Below are positions 55,045-63,672 of a DNA stretch of 64,000 nucleotides, piece by piece (positions within the stretch are counted from its first letter, which is position 1; the number at the start of each line of letters is the position of its first letter). The notes under the pieces were generated by a model that saw only the letters and a program-made list of their open reading frames with translations, was not told the DNA's origin and searched no databases. The stretch is from Gemmatimonadaceae bacterium (GTDB lineage: Bacteria > Gemmatimonadota > Gemmatimonadetes > Gemmatimonadales > Gemmatimonadaceae). The stretch lies in assembly GCA_019637355.1 (NCBI GenBank), contig JAHBVT010000001.1, forward strand, positions 1,581,192 to 1,645,191. The letters run 5' to 3'. A program made the position numbers and the translations under genes.

Positions 55045-56261
55045 ACGCGTTTGCATTCCGCACCGCCGACGAAGCCGGTGCCGCCCGACGCGGCTGGTTC
55101 GACACGCCCCACGGCGTAGTCGAGACGCCCGCGTTTATGCCGGTGGGCACGAACGCCACCGTGAAGGGCCTCAGCGTGCACGAGTTGGAAGAAACCGGCG
55201 CGCAGATGGTGCTCTCCAACGCGTACCATCTGTATCTCCGCCCCGGCGACAAAGCGGTGCGCGCGCTCGGCGGCCTGCACGCCTTCGCGCGCTGGAAGGG
55301 CCCGATGCTCACCGACTCCGGCGGCTTCCAGGTGTTTTCGCTGGCGCAGATGCGCAAGGTGCGGGAACAAGGCATCGAGTTCCAATCGCACCTCGACGGC
55401 AGCAAGCACGACTACACGCCCGAGGCCGTGATGCGCATCGAGCGCAACATCGGCGCGGACGTGATTATGCAGCTCGACGAGCTGATCGAAGGCAAGTCGG
55501 AGTTCGGGCCGAGCAAGGACGCGATGGAACGCTCGCTGCGTTGGCTGGAACGCTGTCGCGTGGAGTTCGAGCGGCTCGGGCGCGAGGGCCGCGAGCCGCT
55601 GACGCCGATCGACCTGCCGCCGGGCGCGCCCGCGCTGCACGGCGGCGACCTCGATGCCGAGCGCGCGGCACCGCCGCAGGCGCTGTTCCCCATCGTACAG
55701 GGCGGCATCCATCCGGAGCTGCGCCGTGCCAGCGTGCGCGGCATCCTGCAGACGGGCGATTGGCACGGCATCGCGATCGGTGGCCTCAGCGTGGGCGAGG
55801 CCAAGCCGGATATGTACGCGACGATTGCCGTCTGCGATCCCGAGCTGCCGCGCGACAAGCCGCGCTACCTGATGGGCGTGGGCTTCCCCGACGACCTCGT
55901 GGAAAGCGTGCGCCGTGGCGTGGACCTCTTCGACTGCGTGGTGCCCACGCGGATGGGCCGCCACGGCACGGCCTTCACGCCCGACGGCACGGTGCAGATC
56001 CGCCGGGCCGAGCATCGGTTCGACAAGCGGCCGCTGGTGGAGGGCTGCGACTGCCACAGCTGCACGCATTACGACCGGGCCTACCTGCGGCACCTCTTTG
56101 CCGCTGAGGAGATGCTTGGGCTGCGGCTGCTCTCGCTGCACAACGTGCACCATCTCGTCGGCCTGATGCGGCAGGCGCGCGTGGAATTGGCGGCGGGACG
56201 CTATGAGAGCTGGGCGACGGCGTATCTCGAGCGGTATCGGGCGCGGGGCGGGCGCAGCTGA
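55041..56261 (+). CDS. tgt: tRNA-guanine transglycosylase
   Basis: Tgt swaps G34 for preQ1 in queuosine-type tRNAs. At 406 residues it is slightly longer than the usual 375. Motifs: MLTDSGGFQVFSLAQMRKV with the active-site Asp, MQLDELIEG, LFPIVQGGIHPELRRASV, GVDLFDCVVPTRMGRHGTAF (nucleophile Asp) and the zinc site EGCDCHSCTHYDRAYLRHLF with His later. An extra proline-rich stretch (LTPIDLPPGAPALHGGDLDA, about 195-215) is inserted before LFPIVQGG. GTG overlaps mazG stop (GTGA). Confidence 0.95.
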   Translation: MNAFAFRTADEAGAARRGWFDTPHGVVETPAFMPVGTNATVKGLSVHELEETGAQMVLSNAYHLYLRPGDKAVRALGGLHAFARWKGPMLTDSGGFQVFSLAQMRKVREQGIEFQSHLDGSKHDYTPEAVMRIERNIGADVIMQLDELIEGKSEFGPSKDAMERSLRWLERCRVEFERLGREGREPLTPIDLPPGAPALHGGDLDAERAAPPQALFPIVQGGIHPELRRASVRGILQTGDWHGIAIGGLSVGEAKPDMYATIAVCDPELPRDKPRYLMGVGFPDDLVESVRRGVDLFDCVVPTRMGRHGTAFTPDGTVQIRRAEHRFDKRPLVEGCDCHSCTHYDRAYLRHLFAAEEMLGLRLLSLHNVHHLVGLMRQARVELAAGRYESWATAYLERYRARGGRS

Positions 56262-56311
56262 CGCAGGCGGCGTTGCTTGCCGCAGCGCCCGTCACTGCGC
56301 AGTTTGCTTCA

Positions 56312-56860
56312 ATGCCGAAAGCCAGTCCCAACGACAAGCTGCTCGCCACGCTCGAGCAACGCTTCACCAAGCACGCCGCGCGTCACCCGGGCCTCGCGTG
56401 GGACGCGGTGCGCAAGCGCCTCGATGCCAACGCCGCCGCGCTCACCGCGCTCCGCGCGATGGAAGACACGGGCGGCGAGCCCGACGTGACCGGCGTCGAC
56501 AAGAAGAGCGGCCGCATCACCTTCACCGATTGCTCACCCGAGAGCCCCGCCGGCCGCCGCAGCCTCTGCTACGACCGCGCCGCGCTCGACGCGCGCAAGG
56601 AAGCCAAGCCCAAGAGCTCGGCGCTCGACGTCGCTGCGAAGATCGGCATCCGCATCCTGTCCGAAGCCGAGTACCGCGCGCTGCAGACGCTCGGCGCCTT
56701 CGACCTCAAGACCTCGAGCTGGATCCTGACGCCGGCGCCCATTCGCAAGCTGGGCGGCGCGCTGTTCTGCGATCGCCGCTATGACCAGGTGTTCACGTAT
56801 CACAACGGGGCGCAGTCGTACTATGCGGCGCGTGGGTTCCGGGGCGCGCTTGAGGTCTGA
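56312..56860 (+). CDS. DUF4256 family protein
   Basis: A 182-residue protein of the DUF4256 family. Conserved blocks: LLATLEQRFTKHAARHPGLA, ALRAMEDTGGEPDVTGVD, FTDCSPESPAGRRSLCYDR, LGAFDLKTSSWILTPAPIRK and LGGALFCDRRYDQVFTYHNG ending with ESYYAARGFRG-like sequence. ATG 56312 is preferred; a TTG upstream gives 13 more residues. The domain is of unknown function. Start lies 51 bases after tgt; the 3' end overlaps the next gene by 38 bases. Confidence 0.88.
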   Translation: MPKASPNDKLLATLEQRFTKHAARHPGLAWDAVRKRLDANAAALTALRAMEDTGGEPDVTGVDKKSGRITFTDCSPESPAGRRSLCYDRAALDARKEAKPKSSALDVAAKIGIRILSEAEYRALQTLGAFDLKTSSWILTPAPIRKLGGALFCDRRYDQVFTYHNGAQSYYAARGFRGALEV

Positions 56861-58001
56861 TCGCGCCCTGCTCGCGGCGGTCGCGGCGACGTTACTCGCC
56901 TGCGGAGACGCGCACGAGCGTGCACCTTCGATTGCCACGTGGGTGCTGGACACGGCGGCGGTCGTTTCGATCGGCGGGTCGGAGGACGATGCAGTCGAGG
57001 TCACGTTCGAGCGCCTTACCGGCGCCACGCGCTTGCCGGACGGCCGGCTGCTCGCGACTGATCTAGGAGACGCACCGCTGCGGCGATTCACCGCCGATGG
57101 CCAGTATGAGCGCAGTCTCGCCCGTGCGGGCCGGGGTCCGGGAGAGATTATTTACCCTGCCGACCTGTTCCGCTGTGGGTCCGCCATCTTCACACACGAC
57201 ATCGACGGCCGCCGCGTCATCGAGTGGTCGATGGACGAGGGTGAGCCGCTACGCGAGTTCCGATTCGAGTTACCAGCCGGCCAGCAGGCCCCGTACATCT
57301 CAGCCTGCAACGCCAAGGGACGCTTCGCGCACTTGGGCTGGGGGATAATCGCGAGGCCGACGGCGGGCGCTCATCGGGATACTGTCCCCGTCTGGACGAA
57401 CGTGACGGCCGATGGCGCTCCCCTGCTGCTCGACTCCGTGCCGGCATCGGACCGCTGGGGCCAAACGCACGAGGGTCGCGTCGTCGGGACGCGGCCGCTG
57501 CCCTTCGGGAGGCAACCGCACATTGCCGTGGGACGGCACCACGTGTTCATCGCCACGGGCGATACTACCTCGCTGCACCGTTACTCGTTTGACGGCGAGC
57601 GCCAGATGCTGACGTTCTCCGCCGCCCCGCCGGCCGCGGTCACGGCGGCGGACATCCGCGACCTCGTCGAACGGGAGGTCGCCGAGCGCGGAGCCTCGCG
57701 CCGCGCATCGCTCGAGCGCGAGTACGCGAGCATCGCCTATCCAGAACGACACGCGGCGGTGACGGGCTTGCTCGTGGACGTGGATGGACTCGTGTGGGTG
57801 CGCCGCTACGCCCCGCCCGATGCCGAGAGCGTCGAGTGGCTCGTGCTGCGCGACGACGGCGCCGTCATCGCGCGCGTGAGCGTGCCCCGCGCCTTCCAAC
57901 CCTTCGAGATCGGCAGCGACTACCTGCTCGGCAAGCGCGTGGACATCGAGGCGGGCGTCCCGCTGCTGGAGCTGTACCGGCTGCGCCGCGGCGGATCGTA
58001 G
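56823..58001 (+). CDS. Beta-propeller lipoprotein
   Basis: A 392-residue exported protein. ATG 56823 begins MRRVGSGARLRSDRALLAAV and a lipobox ATLLAC (Cys about 27), so it is a lipoprotein. The mature part reads like a six-bladed beta-propeller: RLPDGRLLATDLGDAPLRRF, GQYERSLARAGRGPGE and similar turns repeat. No catalytic residues are obvious. It overlaps the 3' end of the DUF4256 gene by 38 bases, an unusual overlap. The real start could be a little later. Confidence 0.75.
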   Translation: MRRVGSGARLRSDRALLAAVAATLLACGDAHERAPSIATWVLDTAAVVSIGGSEDDAVEVTFERLTGATRLPDGRLLATDLGDAPLRRFTADGQYERSLARAGRGPGEIIYPADLFRCGSAIFTHDIDGRRVIEWSMDEGEPLREFRFELPAGQQAPYISACNAKGRFAHLGWGIIARPTAGAHRDTVPVWTNVTADGAPLLLDSVPASDRWGQTHEGRVVGTRPLPFGRQPHIAVGRHHVFIATGDTTSLHRYSFDGERQMLTFSAAPPAAVTAADIRDLVEREVAERGASRRASLEREYASIAYPERHAAVTGLLVDVDGLVWVRRYAPPDAESVEWLVLRDDGAVIARVSVPRAFQPFEIGSDYLLGKRVDIEAGVPLLELYRLRRGGS

Positions 58002-58056
58002 CGCGTGGGCGCCTCAACGCGCACCTGACGCCGCGCGTTCTCGAGGATAAGCTTCG

Positions 58057-58785
58057 ATGATGCACTTCTCCCAAGACGACGCCGACCGGCGACCCCGCCG
58101 CGCCCGGACAGCGCTGCTCGCAGTCACGGCGCTGCTGCTGCTGCTCGGCGCCTGTGCCGGACGCGGGTCGGCCATCGCGACCCCGGCGGCCTCGACGACC
58201 GCCGCTGGAGCGCCGCCGAGCCAGGGCGAAGATGCGCACGCCGGCCACGACGCCGACGCGCACGCCGGCCACGTGATGCACGATCTCCCGCCAGTCACGC
58301 TGCCCGCGGGTTCGCTGGTCACGGAAGCGGATGTGCGCTTTATGCAGATGATGATTGGCCATCACGCGCAGGCCGTCTATATGACGCGCCTCGCCGAGCA
58401 CGCGGGCGCCAGCGACCGTGTGCTGAAGCTCGCGCAGAAGATCGACCTCTCGCAGGCCGGCGAGATCGCGCTGATGCAGGGCTGGCTGGTGGACTACGGC
58501 CAGCACGCGCCGGACACGGACTCGTGGCGACGGATGTCGATGCCCGGGATGCTCACCGCCGCACAGCTGGAGCAGCTCAGCGCCGCGCGCGGGCGTGACT
58601 TCGACCGATTGTTCCTGCGCCTGATGATCGCGCACCACGAAGGTGCGATCCAGATGGTCGCCGACCTGCTCAAGAGCCCGCGCGCCGGGCAGGAAGTAGA
58701 CATCAACGTGCTCGCGAACGAAATCGAGGCCGCGCAACTGGCCGAGATCGAACTGATGTGGCAGATGCTGGCCGAGTTGCGATGA
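58057..58785 (+). CDS. DUF305 family lipoprotein
   Basis: A 242-residue protein with a lipobox near LLLLLGAC (Cys about 33) after a basic N-terminus, then an Ala/Gly/Ser linker with a His/Asp-rich run (EDAHAGHDADAHAGHVMHD). The DUF305 domain follows: VRFMQMMIGHHAQAVYMTRL and, near 190, RLFLRLMIAHHEGAIQMVA, two repeats that carry HH pairs. DUF305 is a ferritin-like fold family, sometimes linked to copper; metal binding here is inferred. Confidence 0.9.
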   Translation: MMHFSQDDADRRPRRARTALLAVTALLLLLGACAGRGSAIATPAASTTAAGAPPSQGEDAHAGHDADAHAGHVMHDLPPVTLPAGSLVTEADVRFMQMMIGHHAQAVYMTRLAEHAGASDRVLKLAQKIDLSQAGEIALMQGWLVDYGQHAPDTDSWRRMSMPGMLTAAQLEQLSAARGRDFDRLFLRLMIAHHEGAIQMVADLLKSPRAGQEVDINVLANEIEAAQLAEIELMWQMLAELR

Positions 58786-58808
58786 CCCCCTCTATGGAGT
58801 GTTTCACG

Positions 58809-60599
58809 ATGCGCGTGTTCGCCCTCGCTTCCCTTTCCGCGCTGGTGCTGGCCGCCGCGCCCCTCGCGGCGCAGACGTATCCCAGCGCGACGGATCCGCG
58901 CAACAACCTGAAGCCGGGCCTGCACGACGCCGGCATCGCGATCCAGGGGATGCGGCTCATCACGACGGCGCCGAAGCCGCCCGCGTTCGACTCGATCCGC
59001 GGCCTCACCTTCGTGAACTCGGATCTCGCCTTCCGCGGCAATCTCGTCTACCAAGGCAACTTCGCCGGCTTCGTCATCTATGACGTCTCGAATCCCGAGC
59101 GCCCGCAGATCCTGAGCACCGTTGAATGCATCACCTCGCAGGGCGACCCGAGCATCGTCGGCAACCTGCTGTTCGTCTCCGCCGAGGGCGCGGGCAACCG
59201 CAACGACTGCGCCAAGGGCGGCGTGCAGGACCCGGCCGACCATATGGCCGGCGTGCGCATCTACGACGTGAGCAACCCGCGCGCGCCGCGGCTCGTGAAG
59301 AACGTGCAGACCTGCAAGGGCTCGCACACGCACACGGTGATCCCGCACCCGACCGACCGCGGCACCATCTATATCTATGTGTCGGGCAGCCAGGGCGCGC
59401 GCCCGGAGACGGAGCTCGCCGGGTGCCGGAACGGCGCCGATCCGGCCGACGAGACGAACTCGCTGTATCGCCTCGACGTCATCAAGGTGCCGCTCGCCCG
59501 ACCGCAGGACGCCGAGGTCGTGACCGGCGCGCGCATCTTCACCGGACTGGGCCCTGCCCCGGCCCGCGGTGGCCGCGCCCGCCCCGTGCGTGCCGCTGCC
59601 GGCGCCGACAGCGCCGAGATGGCGCAGATGCGGATGAACGGCCCGCGCAACTGCCACGACGTCACCGCCTACCCGGCGATGAACCTGCTGGCCGGCGCCT
59701 GCTCCAGCTACGGCATCCTGGTGGACATCTCCAATCCCGAGAAGCCGGTGCGCCTCGACGCCGTGGCGGACACGAACTTCTCGCTCTGGCACACGGCGGT
59801 GTTCAGCAACGACGGCAAGAAGGTCGTGTTCACTGACGAGTGGGGCGGCGGCACCTCACCCAACTGCCAGGCGCAGCATCCGCTGGAGATGGGCGGCAAC
59901 ACGACGCTGATGATCGGCGCCGACCGCCGGCTCACGCAACACGCCTACTTCAAGATCCCGACGGCGCAGACGCCACAGGAGAATTGCGTCTCGCACAACG
60001 GCGGACTCATCCCGGTGCCGGGCCGCGACATTATGGTCCAGGGTTGGTATCAGGGCGGCGTGAACGTCATCGACTTCACTGACCCCGACAAGCCGTTTGA
60101 GATCGCATTCTTCGACCGCGGTCCGGTGGATGCGGCGCCGGTCGAAGGGCAGGCTCGCGGTCGCGGAGCCATCGCCGGGTCCTGGGGCGCCTACTGGTAC
60201 AATGGCCTCATCTACTCCGCCGAAATGGCGCGCGGACTCGACATCCTCGAGCTGTTGCCGAGCGAGCACCTCTCGGCGAACGAGCTGGCGGCAGCGAAGC
60301 TGGTGATGATGGAGGAGTACAATCCGCAGAGCCAGCCGAAGCTGGAGTGGCCGGCGGCGTTCCCTGTGGCGCGGAGCTTCCTCGACCAGCTCGCGCGCGG
60401 CAACGCACTGCCGGCGGCGCGACTCGCGGAACTCGCGAGCGCCATTGACGCAGCCGAGCGGATGACCGGCACGGCGCGGCGCGGCGCGCTCACGAACATC
60501 GTGACCAGCCTGCGACGCGACCTGGAAGGCTCAAGCGATGCCGCGCGTGTGCGTGGGCTGGCGGACGCGCTGCGCGGGTTGGCGATGGCGACGAACTAG
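58809..60599 (+). CDS. LVIVD-repeat secreted protein
   Basis: A 596-residue secreted protein of the LVIVD-repeat type. The ATG 58809 has GGAG upstream and begins MRVFALASLSALVLAAAPLA, cleaved near AAQ. Repeats of the form VYQGNFAGFVIYDVSNPERP, GVRIYDVSNPRAPRLVK, GILVDISNPEKPVRLD and VNVIDFTDPDKPFEIAFFD occur across residues 90-450, typical of a beta-propeller. The rest includes a helical C-terminus (RLAELASAIDAAERMTG). No enzyme motif is seen. It follows the DUF305 gene by 23 bases. Confidence 0.85.
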   Translation: MRVFALASLSALVLAAAPLAAQTYPSATDPRNNLKPGLHDAGIAIQGMRLITTAPKPPAFDSIRGLTFVNSDLAFRGNLVYQGNFAGFVIYDVSNPERPQILSTVECITSQGDPSIVGNLLFVSAEGAGNRNDCAKGGVQDPADHMAGVRIYDVSNPRAPRLVKNVQTCKGSHTHTVIPHPTDRGTIYIYVSGSQGARPETELAGCRNGADPADETNSLYRLDVIKVPLARPQDAEVVTGARIFTGLGPAPARGGRARPVRAAAGADSAEMAQMRMNGPRNCHDVTAYPAMNLLAGACSSYGILVDISNPEKPVRLDAVADTNFSLWHTAVFSNDGKKVVFTDEWGGGTSPNCQAQHPLEMGGNTTLMIGADRRLTQHAYFKIPTAQTPQENCVSHNGGLIPVPGRDIMVQGWYQGGVNVIDFTDPDKPFEIAFFDRGPVDAAPVEGQARGRGAIAGSWGAYWYNGLIYSAEMARGLDILELLPSEHLSANELAAAKLVMMEEYNPQSQPKLEWPAAFPVARSFLDQLARGNALPAARLAELASAIDAAERMTGTARRGALTNIVTSLRRDLEGSSDAARVRGLADALRGLAMATN

Positions 60600-61297
60600 C
60601 TCGTCGGTGGCGCCGGCGGCGCCGGGCGCGCACCGTGCGCGGTCTCGGCGTCGTACCGGCGCTGCCGCTCGTTGAGATCGTCGAGGAGTTGCCGCCCGAC
60701 CTGGTTGGCGCGGTTGCCCAGCTCGTCGCAGGCCGAGCCCTGGAGGAACCGCAGGCGCTGGTAGATCTCCCGCGCGCCGTCGCGGGCGAGCTTGGCGTGT
60801 CCGACTTCGTGGTGGAAGAGCCGGTCGAACCACGACTCGTACCAGAGTCGCGTCGCCGCATCGGCACGGGCTGAGTCCGACAGCACCGGCAGGTCCACCT
60901 CGAGCGACACGGCGACGGTCAGCGTCTTGAACTGGCAGGAGGTCGCGCGCTCGTACTCGTAGTTCCAGCGCAGGCGCCAGCGCGTGTATCCTGCCCAGCG
61001 ACGGCCATCCGCATCGGCGCGCCCCTGCTGGCCGATGACGGCCTGCGCGTCACGGATCGATCGCGCATCGAGCTGATACGTCGTCACGCGCGTCTCCACG
61101 CGCACCCCGGCAGGAATCGGGCGCAGGGACTCGTCCAAGCGGCGCTCGAGCAGTCTCACCGCCTCGGCGGCTGGAACCGCGCCCAGCGTGACGGCCACCG
61201 CTGCGGGTGGCGATTCGCGCGGTGCGGCGCAACCGGCGACCAAGAGGACGCCGAGCGCCGCGCCGCGCCGGCGGGCTACTCCCCGTAGGGGATCCAG
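60596..61297 (-). CDS. DUF922-like putative secreted zinc protease (lipoprotein)
   Basis: An exported protein with the DUF922-type core: FDRLFHHEVGHAKLARDGAR, a HExxH-like HHEVGH motif near the middle, followed by helical sequence. In frame, TTG at 61243 gives MVAGCAAP, too short for a signal peptide. The frame continues upstream through GVARRRGAALGVLLVAGC, a proper lipoprotein signal, with no ATG, GTG or TTG; the nearest candidate is CTG at 61297. I report the longer form and mark the start as unresolved. It shares its TAG with the convergent LVIVD gene. Confidence 0.7.
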   Translation of the reverse strand: MDPLRGVARRRGAALGVLLVAGCAAPRESPPAAVAVTLGAVPAAEAVRLLERRLDESLRPIPAGVRVETRVTTYQLDARSIRDAQAVIGQQGRADADGRRWAGYTRWRLRWNYEYERATSCQFKTLTVAVSLEVDLPVLSDSARADAATRLWYESWFDRLFHHEVGHAKLARDGAREIYQRLRFLQGSACDELGNRANQVGRQLLDDLNERQRRYDAETAHGARPAPPAPPTS

Positions 61298-63672
61298 ATG
61301 TTCTTCACCTGCGTGGCCTCGCGCAGGAACTCACGTCCTTCGCCCTCGGCCACGGCATACCAGTCGGTGAGACCAGCGTGGCACCAGGTGCGCTTCATAT
61401 TGTGGGCGCTGGCCAGCTCCACGGCCTTCACGCCCTCGCGCGTGCCCCAGTACCAGATGCCCTCCACGTCGTCGTGCTCGGCCAGCGTCTTGGCCAGCGC
61501 GTCCTTGCCGCCGGTGACGATGTTGATCACGCCGCCGGGCAGGTCGGAGCTCTCGAGCACCGTGTAGAGGTCGGTGGCCGAGAGCGGATGCGGCTCGCTG
61601 GGCAGGGCGACCACGGCATTGCCCGTGGCCACCAACGGCGCGACCGCTGAGATGAACCCGAGCAACGGCGCTTCGTTCGGCGCTGCGACCGCGACGACGC
61701 CGATCGGCTCGTTCATCTGCAGCGCCACGCCGCGGATCGGCACATTGTGCACCGCCCCGTCCCACTTGTCTGCCCAGGCCGCGTAGCTAAACAGCCGCGC
61801 CACGGCGGCCTCGACTTCACGCTTGGCCTGCGCCGCCGTCGCGCCGGTCTGCGCCCGCAACCGCGCCGCAAACTCGTCGCCGCGCGCAGCGAGGTTCTCG
61901 CCGATGTAGTAGAGGATCTGTGCGCGCAGATGGCCGGTGGACTTGCTCCAGCCCTTCGCAGCCGCGTGGGCGGCTTCGACGGCGTTGCGAAGATCCTTCC
62001 TGTTGCCTTCACCGACTTCTCCGAGCTTCTGGCCCTTCGGGCCAGTGACTTGGCGTGAGTAGCCGCTGTCGGGTCGCGCTTGCTTGCCAGCGATGAAGAG
62101 CTTGGGGGTGCGGTCGACTCCGTCACTGGACGTGAGACTTGAGACGTGAGACGTGGGAGCGCTGCGCTTCTCCACCGCTCGACGAACACTCACGTCCCCC
62201 GTCCCCCGTCTCACGTCTCGCTTCACATACTCATACATCCCTTCCCGCCCACCCTCGCGTCCAAACCCAGACTCCCGGTACCCCCCAAACCCCGCCGCCG
62301 CATCAAACAGATTCGTGGCGTTGATCCACACCACGCCCGCCTTGAGCTTGGGCGCGATATCCAGCGCGAGATTGATGTTTTCGCTCCACACGCTGGCCGC
62401 GAGCCCATACGGCGTGTTGTTCGCCAGCGCGACCGATTCTTCCGGCGTGCGGAAACTCATCGCGACGAGCACGGGGCCGAAGATCTCCACCTGCGCGATG
62501 GTGCTCGCGGGTTCCACGTTGGTGAACAGCGTCGGCGGATAGAAGCAACCGTTCTTCGGCACGCTCCAGCTGGGCTGCCACATCGTGGCGCCTTCGTCGC
62601 GGCCCTGCTTCACCAGCGCGGTGATGCGCTCCAACTGCTCGGGCGCGACGATGGCCCCCATATCCACGGCTTTATCGAGCGGCTTGCCAACTCGGAGCTT
62701 CTCCATCCGCGCGCGGATCTTCTCGATGAGGCGGTCGTGGATGCCCTCCTGCACCAGCAGGCGCGAGCCGGCGCAGCAGACCTGCCCTTGGTTGAACCAG
62801 ATGGCGTCCACCACGCCCTCGACGACGGCGTCGAGGTCGGCGTCCTCGTACACGATGAACGGCGACTTGCCGCCGAGCTCGAGCGAGAGCTTCTTGCCGC
62901 TGCCGGCCGTGGCGCGGCGGATGATCTTGCCGACGTCCGTCGAGCCGGTAAACGCAATCTTGTCCACGCCCTTGTGCTCGACGATCGCTGCGCCCGTCTT
63001 GCCGTCGCCGGTGACGATGTTGAGCACGCCCGGCGGCAGCCCGGCCTCGTGCGCCAGCTCCGCGAAGAGCAGCGCGGAGAGCGGCGTGAACTCGGCGGGC
63101 TTCATCACGACTGTGTTCCCGGCGGCGAGCGCGGGCGCGACCTTCCACGCCAGCATCAGCAGCGGGAAGTTCCAGGGGATGATCTGCCCCACCACGCCCA
63201 CCGAGCCGTAGCCGGCGAACTCCTGCTCCATCAACTGCGCCCAGCCGGCGTGATGGTAGAAGTGCCGCGCCACGAGCGGGATGTCCAGGTCGCGCGTCTC
63301 GCGGATGGACTTGCCGTTGTCCATCGACTCCACCACCGCGAGCAGGCGCGAATGCTTCTGCACCATCCGCGCCAGCGCGTACAGGTGCTTGGCGCGCTGA
63401 TGCCCGCTGAGCTTGCTCCAGCTGCGATGCGCCTTGCGCGCCGCGGCGACGGCGGCGTCCACGTCCTTGGCCGTGCCCTGCGTGACCTTGGCGAGCACGT
63501 CCGTCGTGCTCGGATCGATGACCTCGAAGGTGCTGCCGGGCTTGGTCCAGGCCCCGTTCACGAAGTGCCCGAACTTGCTGCCGTGCTCGGCGAGCCAGGC
63601 GCGCGCCTCGGCGTCGCTCTCCGGCGCCGGGCCGTAGTCCATCGTCTTGAAGATCTCGGCGACTGTAGGCAT
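61276..63672 (-). CDS. ALDH16-type tandem-domain aldehyde dehydrogenase
   Basis: A 798-residue aldehyde dehydrogenase with two ALDH domains, as in the ALDH16 family. The N-terminal domain (about 1-480) has NAD site GQIIPWNFPLLMLAWKVAPA, the Glu motif LELGGKSPFIVYED and the catalytic Cys in FNQGQVCCAGSRLLVQ. The C-terminal domain (from about 520) keeps the fold (QMNEPIGVVAVAAPNEAP) but lacks the catalytic Cys motif. Residues about 480-520 between domains are encoded by a heptamer-repeat inverted pair. The ATG overlaps the deoC stop by one base (TGATG). Substrate unknown. Confidence 0.92.
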   Translation of the reverse strand: MPTVAEIFKTMDYGPAPESDAEARAWLAEHGSKFGHFVNGAWTKPGSTFEVIDPSTTDVLAKVTQGTAKDVDAAVAAARKAHRSWSKLSGHQRAKHLYALARMVQKHSRLLAVVESMDNGKSIRETRDLDIPLVARHFYHHAGWAQLMEQEFAGYGSVGVVGQIIPWNFPLLMLAWKVAPALAAGNTVVMKPAEFTPLSALLFAELAHEAGLPPGVLNIVTGDGKTGAAIVEHKGVDKIAFTGSTDVGKIIRRATAGSGKKLSLELGGKSPFIVYEDADLDAVVEGVVDAIWFNQGQVCCAGSRLLVQEGIHDRLIEKIRARMEKLRVGKPLDKAVDMGAIVAPEQLERITALVKQGRDEGATMWQPSWSVPKNGCFYPPTLFTNVEPASTIAQVEIFGPVLVAMSFRTPEESVALANNTPYGLAASVWSENINLALDIAPKLKAGVVWINATNLFDAAAGFGGYRESGFGREGGREGMYEYVKRDVRRGTGDVSVRRAVEKRSAPTSHVSSLTSSDGVDRTPKLFIAGKQARPDSGYSRQVTGPKGQKLGEVGEGNRKDLRNAVEAAHAAAKGWSKSTGHLRAQILYYIGENLAARGDEFAARLRAQTGATAAQAKREVEAAVARLFSYAAWADKWDGAVHNVPIRGVALQMNEPIGVVAVAAPNEAPLLGFISAVAPLVATGNAVVALPSEPHPLSATDLYTVLESSDLPGGVINIVTGGKDALAKTLAEHDDVEGIWYWGTREGVKAVELASAHNMKRTWCHAGLTDWYAVAEGEGREFLREATQVKNIWIPYGE
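62115..62225. repeat. Heptamer-repeat inverted pair inside ALDH16 coding sequence
   Basis: The plus strand shows GACGTGA, GACTTGA, GACGTGA, GACGTGG from about 62119. About 60 bases on, the opposite orientation contains GACGTGA, GACGGGG, GACGGGG, GACGTGA. The two arms can fold back. They lie between the two ALDH domains and keep the reading frame, encoding a basic/Ser/Thr-rich linker (RRGTGDVSVRRAVEKRSAPT). Confidence 0.75.

Noticed and set aside
54216-56153. An open frame of more than 600 codons in alr phase, antisense to mazG and tgt
   Set aside because: It is in frame with alr and runs through two well-supported genes on the other strand. High-GC codon bias leaves antisense frames open, and the sequence shows no domain pattern.
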